DNA of 39,733 bases from Fragilariopsis cylindrus CCMP1102. Its lineage: Eukaryota; Bacillariophyta; Bacillariophyceae; Bacillariales; Bacillariaceae. Both the position numbers and the translations under genes were made by a program. The DNA lies in NCBI GenBank assembly GCA_900095095.1, contig FMBT01000143.1, positions 1 to 39,733 on the forward strand. The letters run 5' to 3'. The notes under the pieces are model-generated. The model saw only the letters and a list, made by a program, of their open reading frames with translations. It ran no database searches and had not been told where the DNA came from. Positions 1 to 11,935 of the stretch are shown in pieces (positions within the stretch are counted from its first letter, which is position 1; each line of letters starts with the position of its first letter).

Positions 1-618
1 TGTGCATTCTGGGCCATTTTATGTCTATTCTATTGTTCCCCGTCCCACTACACCACCAATATGGCAAATGATTCATGCATTGTTGGTGCATTTTGACCAT
101 ATGCATATATTGAAGGTATCTGGGTGTTGAAACCATGGTCCAATTCCTTTTTTTGATGTTGTGGCAGCCTATTTCTGAATGGTACTTTTGGGCATGGAAA
201 TATGACATGTTGGCCAAAATGCAATGTTTGTGTTCTGGAGGCAAGAAAAGGTAAATATGAGGGATCATGACCCTTGGTTCATCCCTATGGGTATGAGATG
301 GATGACTGGGTGGTATTTTGGTGCACCTTGCTGGTTCTGGAACCTAAGGAGAAGTTATTCATCTTATTATTTACCTAAGGAGAAGTTATTCATTCTATCT
401 TATTATTCAAAGTTGTTTAATATTCCAATAACCAACTCCACTGGAGAATTTGTGAGATAAAAATGATACCAATCAGAATTACTTTAGTCAAGTGATGATG
501 AACCACCAGGGATGGTAGGAGGGAAACACATTCAATCTGTCTAGTGTTTCATACCAACCTACACCTGGATCTCTTGTTCACCTAGTTGTTTTTGTGCCTA
601 CCACAACACAAAATAAGT
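1..618. other. Gene-free left flank
   Basis: I see no convincing gene here. The only open frame, 224-460, is short, lacks recognisable motifs and has no supporting splice signals. A 31-bp imperfect direct repeat (unit starting ACCTAAGGAGAAGTTATTCA) occurs at about 342 and 373. The phrase GGTGCATTTTG near 88 also occurs in the satellite that follows, so this stretch may be diverged satellite or decayed mobile DNA. Confidence 0.5.
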
Positions 619-1310
619 TTCTCTTCAACCGCAGGACAAAAAAGTGGTAGGAGGGTAAACAAGGTTCTCATACACTATGTGGAGGCTACTGCACCCAACC
701 AAAAGAAAGTTCTCCTTTGGAACCATTTCGAATAAGAGATTTTGTGGTGCATTTTGCTCAAAAATATGACTATTTGCGTGCATACCTCCACACCAAAATC
801 AATTTTCTCTTCAACCGCAGGAACAAAAAGTGGTAGGAGGGTAACACAAGGTTCTCATACACTATGTGGAGGCTGCTGCACCCAACCAAAAGAAGTTCTC
901 CTTGGAACCATTTCGAATAGAGATTTTGTGGTGCATTTTGCTCAAAATATGGTTATTTGTGTGCATACCTCCCACACCAAAATCAAGTTTACTCTTCAAC
1001 CCAGGACAAAAAAGTGGTAGGAGGGTAACACAAGGTTCTCATACACTATGTGAGGCTGCTGCACCCAACCAAAAGAAGTTCTCCTTTGGAACCATTTTGA
1101 ATAAGAGATTTCTTGGTGCATTTTGCTGGAAAATATGGTTATTTTGTGCATACCGCACACCAAAATCAAGTTTTCTCTTCAACCGCAGGAACAAAAAGTG
1201 GTAGGAGGGTAACACAATGTTCTAGTATACTATGTGGATGTGTGCACCGACCCAGAGATGTTGTCCTCTGCAACTCTTTCAATTGAGATATTTTGTTGTG
1301 TGTACACATA
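619..1310. repeat. Tandem satellite, about 185-bp unit, about 4 copies
   Basis: The phrase CTCTTCAACC recurs at 621, 807, 992 (one base altered downstream) and 1175, giving periods of 186, 185 and 183 bp. Each unit then carries an AGTGGTAGGAGGGTAA-like box, a GTTCTCATACACTATGTG box, a CACCCAACCAAAAGAA box and GGTGCATTTTGCT. Units differ by scattered single-base indels and substitutions, and the fourth is strongly diverged after about 1220. Short frames inside (742-1020, 866-1204) shift between copies and carry no conserved protein, so I read the array as non-coding. Confidence 0.85.
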
Positions 1311-2130
1311 CATTTTAAATCCCTAAAATGTGTGCTGTGTGTGAGTCTACATTGTGAGATACCAGTAGGCTAACAAGACTAAGGAATATAACAGTATTCC
1401 ATCCAATAGGTCAATTGTAAACTTCATAGTTTGATTTTCCAAAAAAAAATTTAGGTGTATATACTTGATGCTAAAGTTGTTATTATATACTACACTAACA
1501 AATACTAGTAAAGTTTTTTGGGGGGGGGGGTTACGATTTTTTTACCCCAAATTTATTTTTAATTTGGGGGCCCCTCTATGCTAATTTTGGGGATAGTTAA
1601 TTATAACCAGTTAGACTTTTAAGAACTTAAAAAACAGTTAATTAAACACACTAGTTTCAACGAAAACCCCCGAATTTAAAAGTTAAAGTGTGTTGCCTGT
1701 ACAGTACACCGGTACAGATCCAGTTCCGGGTTACTAATACGAAGTAGATTGAAACTCAACGCATCAAGCTTATTCGTAGCACGTGCTAGGAATCTTTTCA
1801 CGTGACACCACGGCGTGTCTGTCACGGGTACAGTACAGAACCACGTTTTACAGAACACACACCACAATAGTATATGAAGTTAGCAGTTACTTACTAGTAC
1901 TACGAAGTAGTACTGGAACCCAAGTACAAAGAGTGTCACGTTAGTGACCACGGAGAAAAAAGAGAAGAACTAAAAGAAAGATACATAGTAGAGAGAGCAG
2001 GGGTATAATTTATACGGTAATAATTTATACGTGTATAAAATAGTGAGGAGAGAGACATTAAAATTGTCGCATATTATTTGCATTCTATTTGAATTCAATT
2101 CCAAAGAAGAAGAAGAAGAAAGAAGAAAAA
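1311..2130. other. Intergenic upstream of the P1B ATPase
   Basis: I see no gene. An 11-G run lies at 1520-1530. The last 150 bases are AT-rich, with repeated ATAATTTATACG-like phrases near 2008-2040, and end in a purine-rich GAAGAAGAAG leader directly before the ATG at 2131. This probably holds the promoter and 5' UTR of the ATPase. Confidence 0.4.
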
Positions 2131-5100
2131 ATGACGCCACCTTTTGACGGAGGTGATGATACAAAGCCTCTATTGGCAGCAGCGGGTGGTGGTGGTGGTG
2201 GATGTTGCTCTTCCAAGACCTGCGGTTCCGCCTCTACCTCCAACTATGGAAGTACTACTACTAGTACTACTACTACTACATGTAGTAGTAATAAGAAGAA
2301 AGTGTTAAGTCCAAAGGCTCAAAGGAAAAAGACAATGCTGGTAAAAGTAGTGGGGGATTATTTGGTTTTGTATCCATGTTTACTGATACCGATAATGCAC
2401 GAACGAATATGAGAGAATGTTGTTCCACCGGTACCTGTAGTGAATGTGTGAAGGAACAACAACGTTTATTAAAATTAAAACCATCTGGTGATAGTACTAG
2501 TAGTTTGAATGAAAATAATAATAGTTGTGGCAATCCCTTATCATTACCTTGTAAGAAAAAAGATCGTGATTTGTGTCCAACTCATCGGAAGGTGGCATTA
2601 GATCCGAATGTTGGTAAGGATGGATTAACCACGGTCCGATCGACAATTATTTGTAAAGGTATCTGTTGTTCGTCCGAGGTACCAGAATTATTAGAAATAT
2701 TAGAACCCTTGCAGGGTGTGGCGGAAGTGAAAATTAATGTACCATTAAAGCAAGTGATAATTGATCATGATAGTCAAATTATCTCCGCCACACAAATTGT
2801 CACACTCTTAAATGAAGAATTATTTCCATCGACAGTCCAACGGGATGGTGGTGCATCGTTACCCAGTATTGTCCGATCGACCTTTACCTGTAAGGGTATC
2901 TGTTGTTCCTCCGAGGTACCCACCATATTGGAAATATTAAATCCCTTTGAGGGTGTTGTGTTAGTGAAAGTTAATGTACCAGTTCGGAAAGTGATTGTCG
3001 ATCATGATTGTAAATTTATCTCTGCCTCACAAATTGCCAAGATCTTAACAGAGGAATCCTTTGAAACAACGATTGAATCGGATGGTGGTGCTTCCACGAA
3101 GGTGGCGGGTGTTGAAGGACGATCGAAATTTCATGTCAGTCAAATATGTTGTGCTAGTGAAATACCACAAATCCGATCCGCATTAGAACCATTGCAGGGT
3201 GTGAAAGGGTTAATGGTCAACGTCGCCACCAAGATGGTCTACGTCGATCATAGTACCAATGATATTAGTGCCGATAAGATTAATGATGCCTTGAACGACG
3301 TGGATCTAGGTTCGACGGTGAAGTATGATTGTTATAAGGATGCGGGTGGATTTTTAAGTTCATTTGTGATGTCCAAGTTTTCAATTCTACCCTCCTCGTC
3401 GGACTCGTCCGCGGCGGATTCCAAAAGTTATTTGAAAACATTCGACAAGGATCAAGTGGAAGGGTATCAACTAGATAAGAAAGCCAAGACTATTACTATT
3501 ATTCATAATCCACTGTTGATTTCAGCGGATGAGTTAAAAAAATCATTATTAGAAAAAACTGGATTGAAAACTAATATTGAAGAGGATGGCAATGAAGGAA
3601 AAATTTGGGAATTCCCACAAACTACTGAGGAGGATGAAGAACAAAAATCGATGGATGGAAGCGCATCCCTCGATTCGACCGAGTGTCGTTATTTGTGGTG
3701 TATTCTGGATCATTTCGATGCTTTCCTATATTGGTGGAACTTGGTAAGTCAAGTCAGTCCGTCGTGTTTTTTTTTTGTTTTGTTTCGAACTGGGACATTC
3801 CCCCCCCCCATTTAAGTCCATATTATATTGTGTGAAAAAACAATTCTACTAACCTCTAGAGGAACTTGATTAAATGAATAATCTTTTACATTATTTATTT
3901 ATTTATTATGTCAACACTACACAACAGGGCATATCTTTCGTATCTTGGACTTGTATCAATTGTGTTTGGTATTCCACCGATTGCAAATAAAGCATTGCGT
4001 ACAGCTCGACGTGGCATGATCGATACGAATGTTCTGATGTTCCTTGCTGTTGTCGGTGCGGTATGTTTGAAACAATTTGATGAAGGTGCTGCCGTTACAT
4101 TCCTTTTTTCAATGTCGGAATGGTTAGAAGATCGTGCGACCAGTAGAGCAAATGCTGCTCTTACATCTATCGTTAACCTCAAACCAGAACGTGCTAATAT
4201 CATCCAACCAAAAACTAAAGAACTTATTGTTGTACCAGCAACATCAGTTCCAGTGGGTGCTATGGTAGCAGTGAAGAGTGGTGATAAGATTCCATGTGAT
4301 GGTGTTATAGCGGAAGGTACATCGACGGTGGACGAGAGCAGTTTGACTGGTGATCTAGACCAGTAAAAAAAGGTCCAGGAGATGAAGTCGTGGTGGTACT
4401 GTCAATTCTGGTAACACTCAAATTGTGGTTCAGACTACTCGTACCAGTGACGATTCGGCTGTTTCTAGATTAATCCGGCTCGTCGAAGAGGCACAAGCCA
4501 ACCGATCCGAGACTGAAAAGATTGTTGATTCGTTTGCTAAAGTATACACTCCCTGCGTTGTAATTTCGGCTATTTCCTTGTGTACTTTTCCATGGTTATG
4601 GGGTGATGAGATTGGACGGGATTGGATGGCACGTGGTCTATCCTTGCTTGTGATTGCATGTCCATGTGCTCTCGTTATTTCGACACCAATTTCGTACGTC
4701 GCAGGACTTGCAGCAACGGCACAGAATGGTATTCTTGTCAAGGGTGGGGTCCACTTAGAAGCGTTGGGGCAACTCAAGCATGTATGTTTTGATAAAACAG
4801 GAACACTCACGGTCGGTGATTTCAAGCTACTAAAACTTGATGTGATCGGAAAGAAGAACAAACGTAAGGACGTTTTGCAGTACCTTGCACTTATGGAAGA
4901 TCGGGCTACTCACCCACTTGCAAAATCTTTAGTCGACGGTATTAAGGCAGAGGGCATTACTATTCCTACTTCTCTATTTGTGAAGGATCATACTTTTTTG
5001 GCCGGAGAAGGTGTTTTGGGAATCATCAACGACTCGAAGGTTTATGTTGGAAATGAAAGATTGTTCCGTCGTCTGGGAATGTTTGAAAGTATTCCACTCG

Positions 5101-5822
5101 AGCAGAGGAAAGAAGTCGAATCATGGGAAGCTATGGGTGGTACTATTGGTTTTATGAGTATCGAGAACCAGGGTGTTGTTTGTGCCTACTGCGTTGCTGA
5201 TGCACCTAGACCGGAAGCAGCTCAAGTACTGAAAGAATTGGAGGGTATGGGTATCAATGTAACGATGTTGACTGGTGATAAAAAAGAAACTGCATTATTG
5301 ATCGGTAAAAAGATAGGATTGGCGGAGAGGAACATAAAAAGTGAACTCTTACCAGAAGAAAAACTTGCTCTCGTCTCAGAAATGAAGATAGAAACGGACG
5401 ATGTTAATCCACTCTTGGCTTTGTTCTTTTCTAAACCGAGACTCGTTTTGATGTGTGGAGATGGCGTTAATGATGCACCAAGTTTAGTTGCAGCTAATGT
5501 TGGTGTTGCTATGGGTGCCGGAGCTGCATTAGCAATGGAGACAGCCGATGTAACATTAATGGATTCACATCTTACCAAGCTGACATATAGCATAAAGATG
5601 GGAAGAAGTGTGATCGGAAAGATTAGACAAAATGTTGTATTTTCTATTGTTGTAAAATTGGTTGTCCTTACATTGACGTTAATGAACAAGGTTGGTTTAT
5701 GGGCTGCCATTGGAAGTGATGTCGGATCAATGATTATTGTGACATTGAATGGTATGTCACTTTTACCAAAGAAGAGAGCGACAAATAAAGGAACTGATAG
5801 CAGCAGCACGATAACTGTCTAG
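2131..5822 (+). CDS. P1B-type heavy-metal ATPase (Zn/Cd class) with tandem HMA domains, several frameshifts
   Basis: Membrane pump predicted to export Zn2+/Cd2+ (P1B-2 class) with ATP. The N-terminus carries Cys clusters, then three HMA metal-binding domains (about 2636-2845, 2870-3085, 3117-3330), each with an ICC(S/A)SE site as in plant HMA2/HMA4. A fourth HMA-like fold (about 3365-3590) has lost the cysteines. A 184-bp GT-AG intron (3744-3927) interrupts the first membrane segments. The pump core shows the SLTG of the actuator loop (about 4345), the CPC metal site (4659-4667), DKTGTLT (about 4791), a THPLA motif, and GDGVNDAP (about 5456). The last membrane helix has the NKVGLW and DVGS residues of this class. 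The reading frame changes at about 2300, 3650, 4353 and 4395, each explained by one base, while the protein stays conserved on both sides. The start at 2131 follows an A-rich leader. Family call is secure; metal specificity is inferred. Confidence 0.9.
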
Positions 5823-5980
5823 GTATAGTAAAAATCCATAAATTCTTTGTCTTTATTTAAAAAAAATTACTTTTACTGTATTCGTAGTATTCAATCATTA
5901 CATTTATATGCCCACTGCTGTGCTACACACTTACGAGAATCCCGCTCGTAGATCTAGAAGTCGGTACTATCTAGAATGTA

Positions 5981-7142
5981 TTATCTGATAAGAAAACAGT
6001 GATTCCTTACCTGATCTAATGACAATCGACGGTTAGGATCCTCCTCCAATAAACCCTCCAATAGACATGTCAATTCATCTGAAACAGAATCAGGAATTTC
6101 TAAATCGATATCGGGAGCCCCACACATGAACCCAAACCCCGATGACGAATCATCACCATCGTCATTATTGCCTTCACAAGGCAAATTCCCAGTAACAAGT
6201 GCATGGATCAATACCCCTAATGACCAAAGATCAACTTTGGATGTATAACAACTTACTCCATCTTCAATTTCTGGTGCCATGTATCCAGCAGTACCAATTT
6301 CTGTTGTTTTTCTTGGTTTATTACTACAAGATCGTGTTGCGATACCAAAATCTGCGAGTTGAATAGCATCATTTGCTGTGACTAATATATTTGCTAATTT
6401 GATATCTCTATGAATGATATTTCCAACTTGTTGTAAATATGACAGTGAATGTACAATTTCATTAATATATCTACTTATTCGTGATTCCGATAATGCACCC
6501 TCCTTCTGAACGATTTGTAATAACGTCAAAGGACAATATTGTAGTACCAAATATAAAAACATCGGTTCATCATTATCAATATCGTTGGTTTGTCTATTAT
6601 TATGTTCCGGAGGAGTGTAATAATAATGTCCGTAGAGTTGAACAATACCATTAGTCTCAGCAGTAGATGACGATGAGACGACGATGATAGGTCTGTATGG
6701 ATCTCAAGTTCACGTTTTACATAGTCTTTATTGATACTGTATCTGTAATCGATCTGTTTCAACGCGTATACCTCACCAGTGATTTTAGTCGTTGCTTTGA
6801 ATACTGTCGCTGAAAAACCTTGTCCTAACTTTTCTAATACATTAAAATCAGCGTGTTGCCACTTTCGAAGTCGTCGTTGTTCTTGTAATACTTGCACTTC
6901 TATTGCTATTGGTGCGACAGCATCTACGACGGTTCTTTCGATCATAACCTCATCAGCTGCAGCATCCACACAATCATCTGGTGATTAGTGTTCACTTGAA
7001 CTTTGTCGTCCGAAATTATGATGTTAACGGTCTTCTTTTCTTTTTTGATACTACTAGGTTGTGGTAACGTCATTGTAGTAGTGGAATTGAGGTCGAGAGA
7101 CTGCAACAGTGGTCGCCCGTGGGATCGGGTCGTCGGTGCCAT
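5981..7142 (-). CDS. Serine/threonine protein kinase, Aurora-like
   Basis: Complete kinase fold on the minus strand, convergent with the ATPase. Visible motifs are a glycine loop (LGQGFSATVF), the catalytic lysine in VYALKQ, RELEIH in helix C, HRDIKLAN, DFG, a T-loop with GTAGYMAPE, and DLWSLGVL. The WQHADFNVLEKLGQG lead-in, REL(E)IH and the NGIVQLYG strand resemble Aurora kinases, but HRDIKLAN and the T-loop differ from canonical Aurora, so the subfamily is tentative. The protein ends soon after the kinase C-lobe. The N-terminus is best begun at the ATG at 7142 (MAPTTRSHG). That requires one frame change near 6976 and another near 6670, in a Ser-rich insert between helix C and strand 4. No ATG suits the downstream frame alone. 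Confidence 0.8.
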
Positions 7143-7758
7143 ACTGAATGAGGTTGCTCTTAATCTACAAGTTGAAAGTATGGTATTGTGAAAGAAGATT
7201 TTTAATTTCCCTATTTTTATCATTATGTTTTGATTTTTCAAATCAACGTAATTAACGGCGTTCTTCCGTTCTTTTATAATTGCCCCGCGCCGGATGAGCG
7301 AACTTTGATCACACAAAAAAATCTCAACTTACTTTTTCGATGCCAAGAAGAAAACCTAAATGCATGGTGTTGATGCTGTTAATCTTCCACGCTACATTTT
7401 CCATTTCTTTACACCCCTGTACCACTATTTGACTTTACACATTATTGTACTACAAATATTGATAGGCCGTTTGACTCTTACTTCTATTCTGAACTGAGAA
7501 CATGGTTCCCACGCTCAACGCACCACACAAAATGCAGCTGCTTTTTCGGGAGTAAAAAGGAACTTCAAAAAAAAAAAGACAAATCATCACAACCAAAACA
7601 AGTACCAAAGGAAACCAACTGTCATAATTCTCATATTCAGTATTACTATCCTACAGTATTTCCGCAACACCAAAACTTTTCGACGTCCATTCCCATTTAC
7701 TATTCTTCTCTCCTTTCTCTCAACAATCGCAACAGTAGCAACAACTAACTACAACAAA
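7143..7758. other. Divergent intergenic region
   Basis: Lies between the kinase (-) and the unknown membrane protein (+), so it probably holds both promoters. An AC-rich, pyrimidine-rich leader (about 7670-7755) precedes the ATG at 7759. No RNA gene or repeat is recognised. Confidence 0.4.
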
Positions 7759-8688
7759 ATGAATGCAAAATATATTCTTAGTCTTCAAGTTTTTGTTGCA
7801 TCCTTGGCAATCACTCTAATTCTTTTGGCAATTACTTCAAGCTTTACGCACCCGACGAGGATTCTTCTAAAAGTGTATATCATAATGATTATTACCTTCC
7901 AGATGATGATAATAATAATAAGGCTGACGATGATGTGAAGACGACTTTGATGATGATGTCAATGAAGGAAGAGGAGACACGAATTTTATCGTTGGAATAT
8001 AATCGATACCTCCAATCATCAAAGGTGAAGGAAACAAAACAGGATAATCGTCATCATGAAGATTCTTCTCCTCCACCCGGTGCTTCACCCACTACTTCAA
8101 ATAATCAATACTTTCATTACGATGACACACCTTCTAATCATCCGTCCTCGTCTTCCGTAGTAGATAACAATGATTCTATCCCATCATCCACGACAACTGT
8201 TTCGACTACAATGCCTACAGTTACGATTCCTCCTACTTCCTCACCATTCCCCTCATCGACATCGTCTGTTCCTAGTCTACGCCCTTCCTCGAATACAAAG
8301 ACTTCCACCGGGGGTAATAGTTCTCCCCCAGTAACATCGTCGCGGTGACCATTCTTCCGTCCTCATCTGGAAGTATTATCTCTACTACACGTAGTGAAGA
8401 TAAGGATACTACTGATACTACTAATACGACTGATGACAACAACAATAACGTTCCAAATAAAATCGGCGTGGGGGAAGTTCTCAAGGAGAGTTTGAGAAAG
8501 AAATCCATATTCCTTGGTAGTATGGCATTGTTAGGATTGGTTATATTTGTTTACTTGTTACGCAACTTTGGTATCATCAGAATCAGAGCCATCAACAAAA
8601 AACGTCAGCAGTGGCAAATGCTGTTTCATCGAATGATAGCAGTAATAATAATAGACTCCCCCTTATCTCCCTATCTAATCAAGGATGA
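7759..8688 (+). CDS. Unknown secretory-pathway single-pass membrane protein, Ser/Thr/Pro-rich
   Basis: I do not recognise the family. The ATG at 7759 opens a signal-peptide-like segment (MNAKYILSLQVFVASLAITL). The sequence then runs through an acidic Asp/Asn-rich stretch and a long Ser/Thr/Pro-rich stalk with many runs of S and T (likely glycosylated if secreted). It ends in one hydrophobic helix (IFLGSMALLGLVIFVYLL, about 8503-8560) and a short Gln/Ser/Asn-rich tail. This is a type I membrane architecture. Three frame changes are needed: at about 7850 (one T missing from a run), about 8340, and about 8570. After the last, the frame ending at 8688 has the more gene-like composition; the alternative frame stops at 8692. 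Role unknown; a cell-surface or silica-associated protein is only speculation. Confidence 0.55.
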
Positions 8689-9111
8689 ATGAATGAACAT
8701 ACAGAATAATTGAAGTAGAAGAAAAGGAAATAAATAGAAATAATAACGTTTCAGACCATTTATACATGCTACCACGACGTTTAACTGCATCTATATTTAT
8801 ACCAAGAGGGATGTATGTTTTATAAACGATTAATAAGAACGAGCTACATAAACAAGCCGATGGAAGACAATAGAAACTAAAATACTATATCTTTAATTAA
8901 AAATAATCTTATATAAAAGACTTTATTTTTTTACGTACTATATATGATAAGTATATTTGTGTGTTCAATTCATAAAATGAGACGAGCTAATCGTTTGATT
9001 GCTTTACATTAAGATCACACACACATTCTTTCGTTCTCTCTCTTCCCGCATTGTTGTTTTCGTTTCGTTTCGTTGTCAATTCATGGTTGTTGTTTTTGTT
9101 GTTTATATTTT
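8689..9111. other. Convergent intergenic region
   Basis: AT-rich 3' flanks of the membrane-protein gene (+) and PSMB6 (-). AATAAA-like tracts occur, but I see no gene or repeat beyond short GTTTC iterations near 9060. Confidence 0.4.
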
Positions 9112-9992
9112 TTAAAATGGAGCGGATGGACCAAATGGTAATTCATTACCAGGTGTATAATCACGATCCACACCTTCACTCGAGATAGCAACAGTACGAA
9201 TAACACCACCCGAGGATCCATCACGTGTCATCGCATGTGCACAGGCTTTCTTGGCCAGTGTACGTGCCTCCTCTTGTGTCATCTCCTCTCGAAATTCGGC
9301 ATCTAATAATCCAGCCACAAAGATACTACCACTGCCACCGGTGGCAAAGGGTAATTCTAAACACGAGCCACCTAAGGTAATAGTATAGACCGATCCACCA
9401 TGTACTGCATCCCATCCAGCAATAATGACACCCGCTTGGAGTTGATCTTTATTATTATAAATCAATCGACGCATTAAATGTGCCGCAGTTTTTACGGTTG
9501 GTTGTCTACCGGTATCTAAACTGTTGTTGAAGGAAAAGAAAAGCCGTGTACCATAATACAATTCCGAAACGAAACGAATGCGTTGGAGGGAGAGGGAAAA
9601 GAAAGAAAGAAAGGTGAGCTAGATGATGTCAAAAGCAAAAATGAAACCGTTTTTCGTGTCGAAGGAAAGGGGGTATTCGTATTCATCATTCATTCGATTT
9701 TATAACTCTAACTAGAAACTTACGCCCATGAATTTAAATAATAATGTACATAATCTGTTAATGCTTGTGTATCCGCTGCACTACCACTGCGGCAGGCATA
9801 AATATTATCCGATAATTGTACTAATTTGTCGGACACACGATTTGCCACATAGGATCCAGTGGAAGTTCTGGAATCCGCACACACCACCACACCACCCTTG
9901 AAGGGTAAGGCCATAATTGTGGTTCCTGTGGATACTTCACCTGGTTTTAAACCATAAGTACATTGTTCATTCATGATTTGCAAGTCTGTCAT
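9112..9992 (-). CDS. PSMB6: 20S proteasome subunit beta type-6 (beta-1)
   Basis: Catalytic caspase-like subunit of the 20S proteasome core. Two exons (9992-9724 and 9520-9112) are joined across a 203-bp GT-AG intron (9521-9723) with GTAAGT donor and CAACAG acceptor, giving 225 residues, the usual size. A short propeptide of 23 residues ends in GEVSTG before TTIMA, so Thr24 is the nucleophile of the mature chain. The Asp in CADSRTS and the Lys in NRVSDKL match the conserved Asp17 and Lys33 of mature beta subunits, and SGSAADTQ and DGSSGGVIR are typical of beta-1. The frame is intact. It lies head-to-head with SAM synthetase about 450 bp away. Confidence 0.97.
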
Positions 9993-10442
9993 CTTTATTT
10001 GTCTTTTTGTGTTTGTATTTGTACTTGCGTTTATCTATTTATTATTATACTATTATAAGTTTGCTTGTCGTTGTGTAATGTGTACTTAGTTAATAATCTT
10101 TCGCCATTGTTGTTGAGTGCAGATTACTGCTGTCGTTGTTTTCACGTGAAATCTTCGACATTCCATAGCTTTCGAAAAATAAAACACTAAGCAAGTACTT
10201 ATATCTACACTGGACCAAGCAGAAAAACAAAATTGAGTTCAGTCATGACTGTGTTGAGTTCCTTCGACCCAGCGCTAAATCTTTACGATAAGTGCGTTTA
10301 CTAAAGTTACTTTTTCATCATTGGCAACAACAACAACAACAACATTCTTTTTATTGCTGCTTTGCTTATCGTACTATTCACGAGTGACTTTATCAATACT
10401 ATCATTCTTTACTTTCTTTCTTACTGAATAATAAATTCTATC
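9993..10442. promoter_or_regulatory. Shared divergent promoter region of PSMB6 and SAM synthetase
   Basis: The 450 bases separate the two start codons of oppositely transcribed housekeeping genes, so they should contain both promoters. A (CAA)n tract lies at about 10326-10343. No defined element such as a canonical TATA box can be assigned with confidence. Confidence 0.4.
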
Positions 10443-11935
10443 ATGTCAACTTTTCTATTTACTTCTGAATCTGTCAACGAGGGACATCCTGGTACGTTTT
10501 ATTCTTGTTAGTAATTCCATTCAGACATTCTCGTCCCGCCGCTTTACTTTTTTTTCTGTTTCAATCGGGGGGGGGGGGGAGGCTTCTGCTGCATGAATCC
10601 CTACGTCATGTGACTCCTAACTGAGGATGTTCTCGGTCGGGATTTTTTGAATTTAACATCATCGACAACGATGACGACGACTTCAATTGAATTCGATTCG
10701 ACTTTGACTTTGACTTCCATTTCACTTTGACTCATTTTTATTTATTCATTTGCGATGCACATATAATATATGCATGTATATACACACAAAATCCACCATC
10801 CATCCATGCACAACCAACACACAAAATAGACAAACTTTCCGATCAAGTTTCGGATGCTGTTTTAGATGCATGCTTAGCAGGTGATGAGGCATCACGTGTT
10901 GCCTGCGAAACATGCTGTAAAACTGGTATGGTCATGATTTTTGGTGAAATTACTACCTCCGCTACTGTGAATTATGAACAAGTGATTCGTGATGCTGTGA
11001 AAGATATTGGTTATGATGATCCTGCGAAAGGTTTTGATTACAAAACATGCAATGTTATTGTTGCCATTGAAGAACAATCACCGGACATCGCACAATCTGT
11101 GGACGCAACTAAGATGGAAGATTTAGGTGCCGGTGATCAGGGTATTATGTTTGGATATGCTACGGATGAAACTGAAACATTAATGCCATTAACACATATG
11201 TTAGCAACTCAACTTGGTTCGAAAATTACCGAAGTTCGTAAGAATGGAACATGTGATTGGATTCGTCCCGATGCTAAAACACAGGTCACGTGTGAATACA
11301 AAAATGATGAAAATGGTGTACCAATCCCTCAGCGTGTCCACACCGTTGTTATTTCCTGTCAACATTCGGAGGATGTGACACAGGAACAAATTTCCAGTGA
11401 TTTAATGGAACATGTTGTGAAACAAGTGATTCCTGAAAAGTATTTAGATGATAATACTGTTTATCATTTAAACCCATCGGGACGATTTGTCATTGGTGGT
11501 CCACATGGTGATGCTGGATTAACTGGACGTAAATTATTGTGGATACGTACGGGGATGGGGTGGACATGGTGGAGGTGCATTTTCTGGTAAGGATTCCACC
11601 AAGGTTGATCGATCTGGTGCATACGCAGCACGATGGGTTGCTAAATCATTAGTTGCTGCTGGACTATGTAAACGTTGTGTAGTCCAATTGAGTTATGCAA
11701 TTGGTGTTGCACATCCATTGAGTGTGTATGTCGATACACACGGTACAGCAAAAGAAGGTATGACCGATGCTGATTTAATGACAATTGTTGAAAAGAATTT
11801 GATCTACGTCCCGGTTGTATTATTCGTGATCTAGAATTACGTCGTCCAATCTTCCGCAAAACTGCTGCATATGGTCATTTTGGACGAGAAGATCCTGATT
11901 TTACATGGGAAAAACCAAAAAAGTTGGAACTTTAA
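10443..11935 (+). CDS. MAT: S-adenosylmethionine synthetase (methionine adenosyltransferase)
   Basis: Makes S-adenosylmethionine from methionine and ATP in the cytosol. Exon 1 (10443-10491) encodes [17 protein letters not shown] 338-bp intron (10492-10829, containing a 13-G run at 10567-10579) splits the glycine codon context so that [16 protein letters not shown] is restored on splicing. Signature motifs are [15 protein letters not shown] and [13 protein letters not shown]. After that the frame changes at 11531-11533 (AAA where four A are needed), 11551-11554 (one G short) and 11798-11800 (one T short). Restoring one base at each gives the expected GGWG-type loop, the AARWVAKS helix and the DLRPG...FTWEKPK end. 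The stop is at 11933. All three changes are in homopolymers, so a sequencing error is more likely than gene decay. Confidence 0.95.

Noticed and set aside
742..1204. Open frames of 92 and 112 codons in the satellite
   Set aside because: They only exist because of the repeat unit, shift frame between copies and show no conserved protein features.
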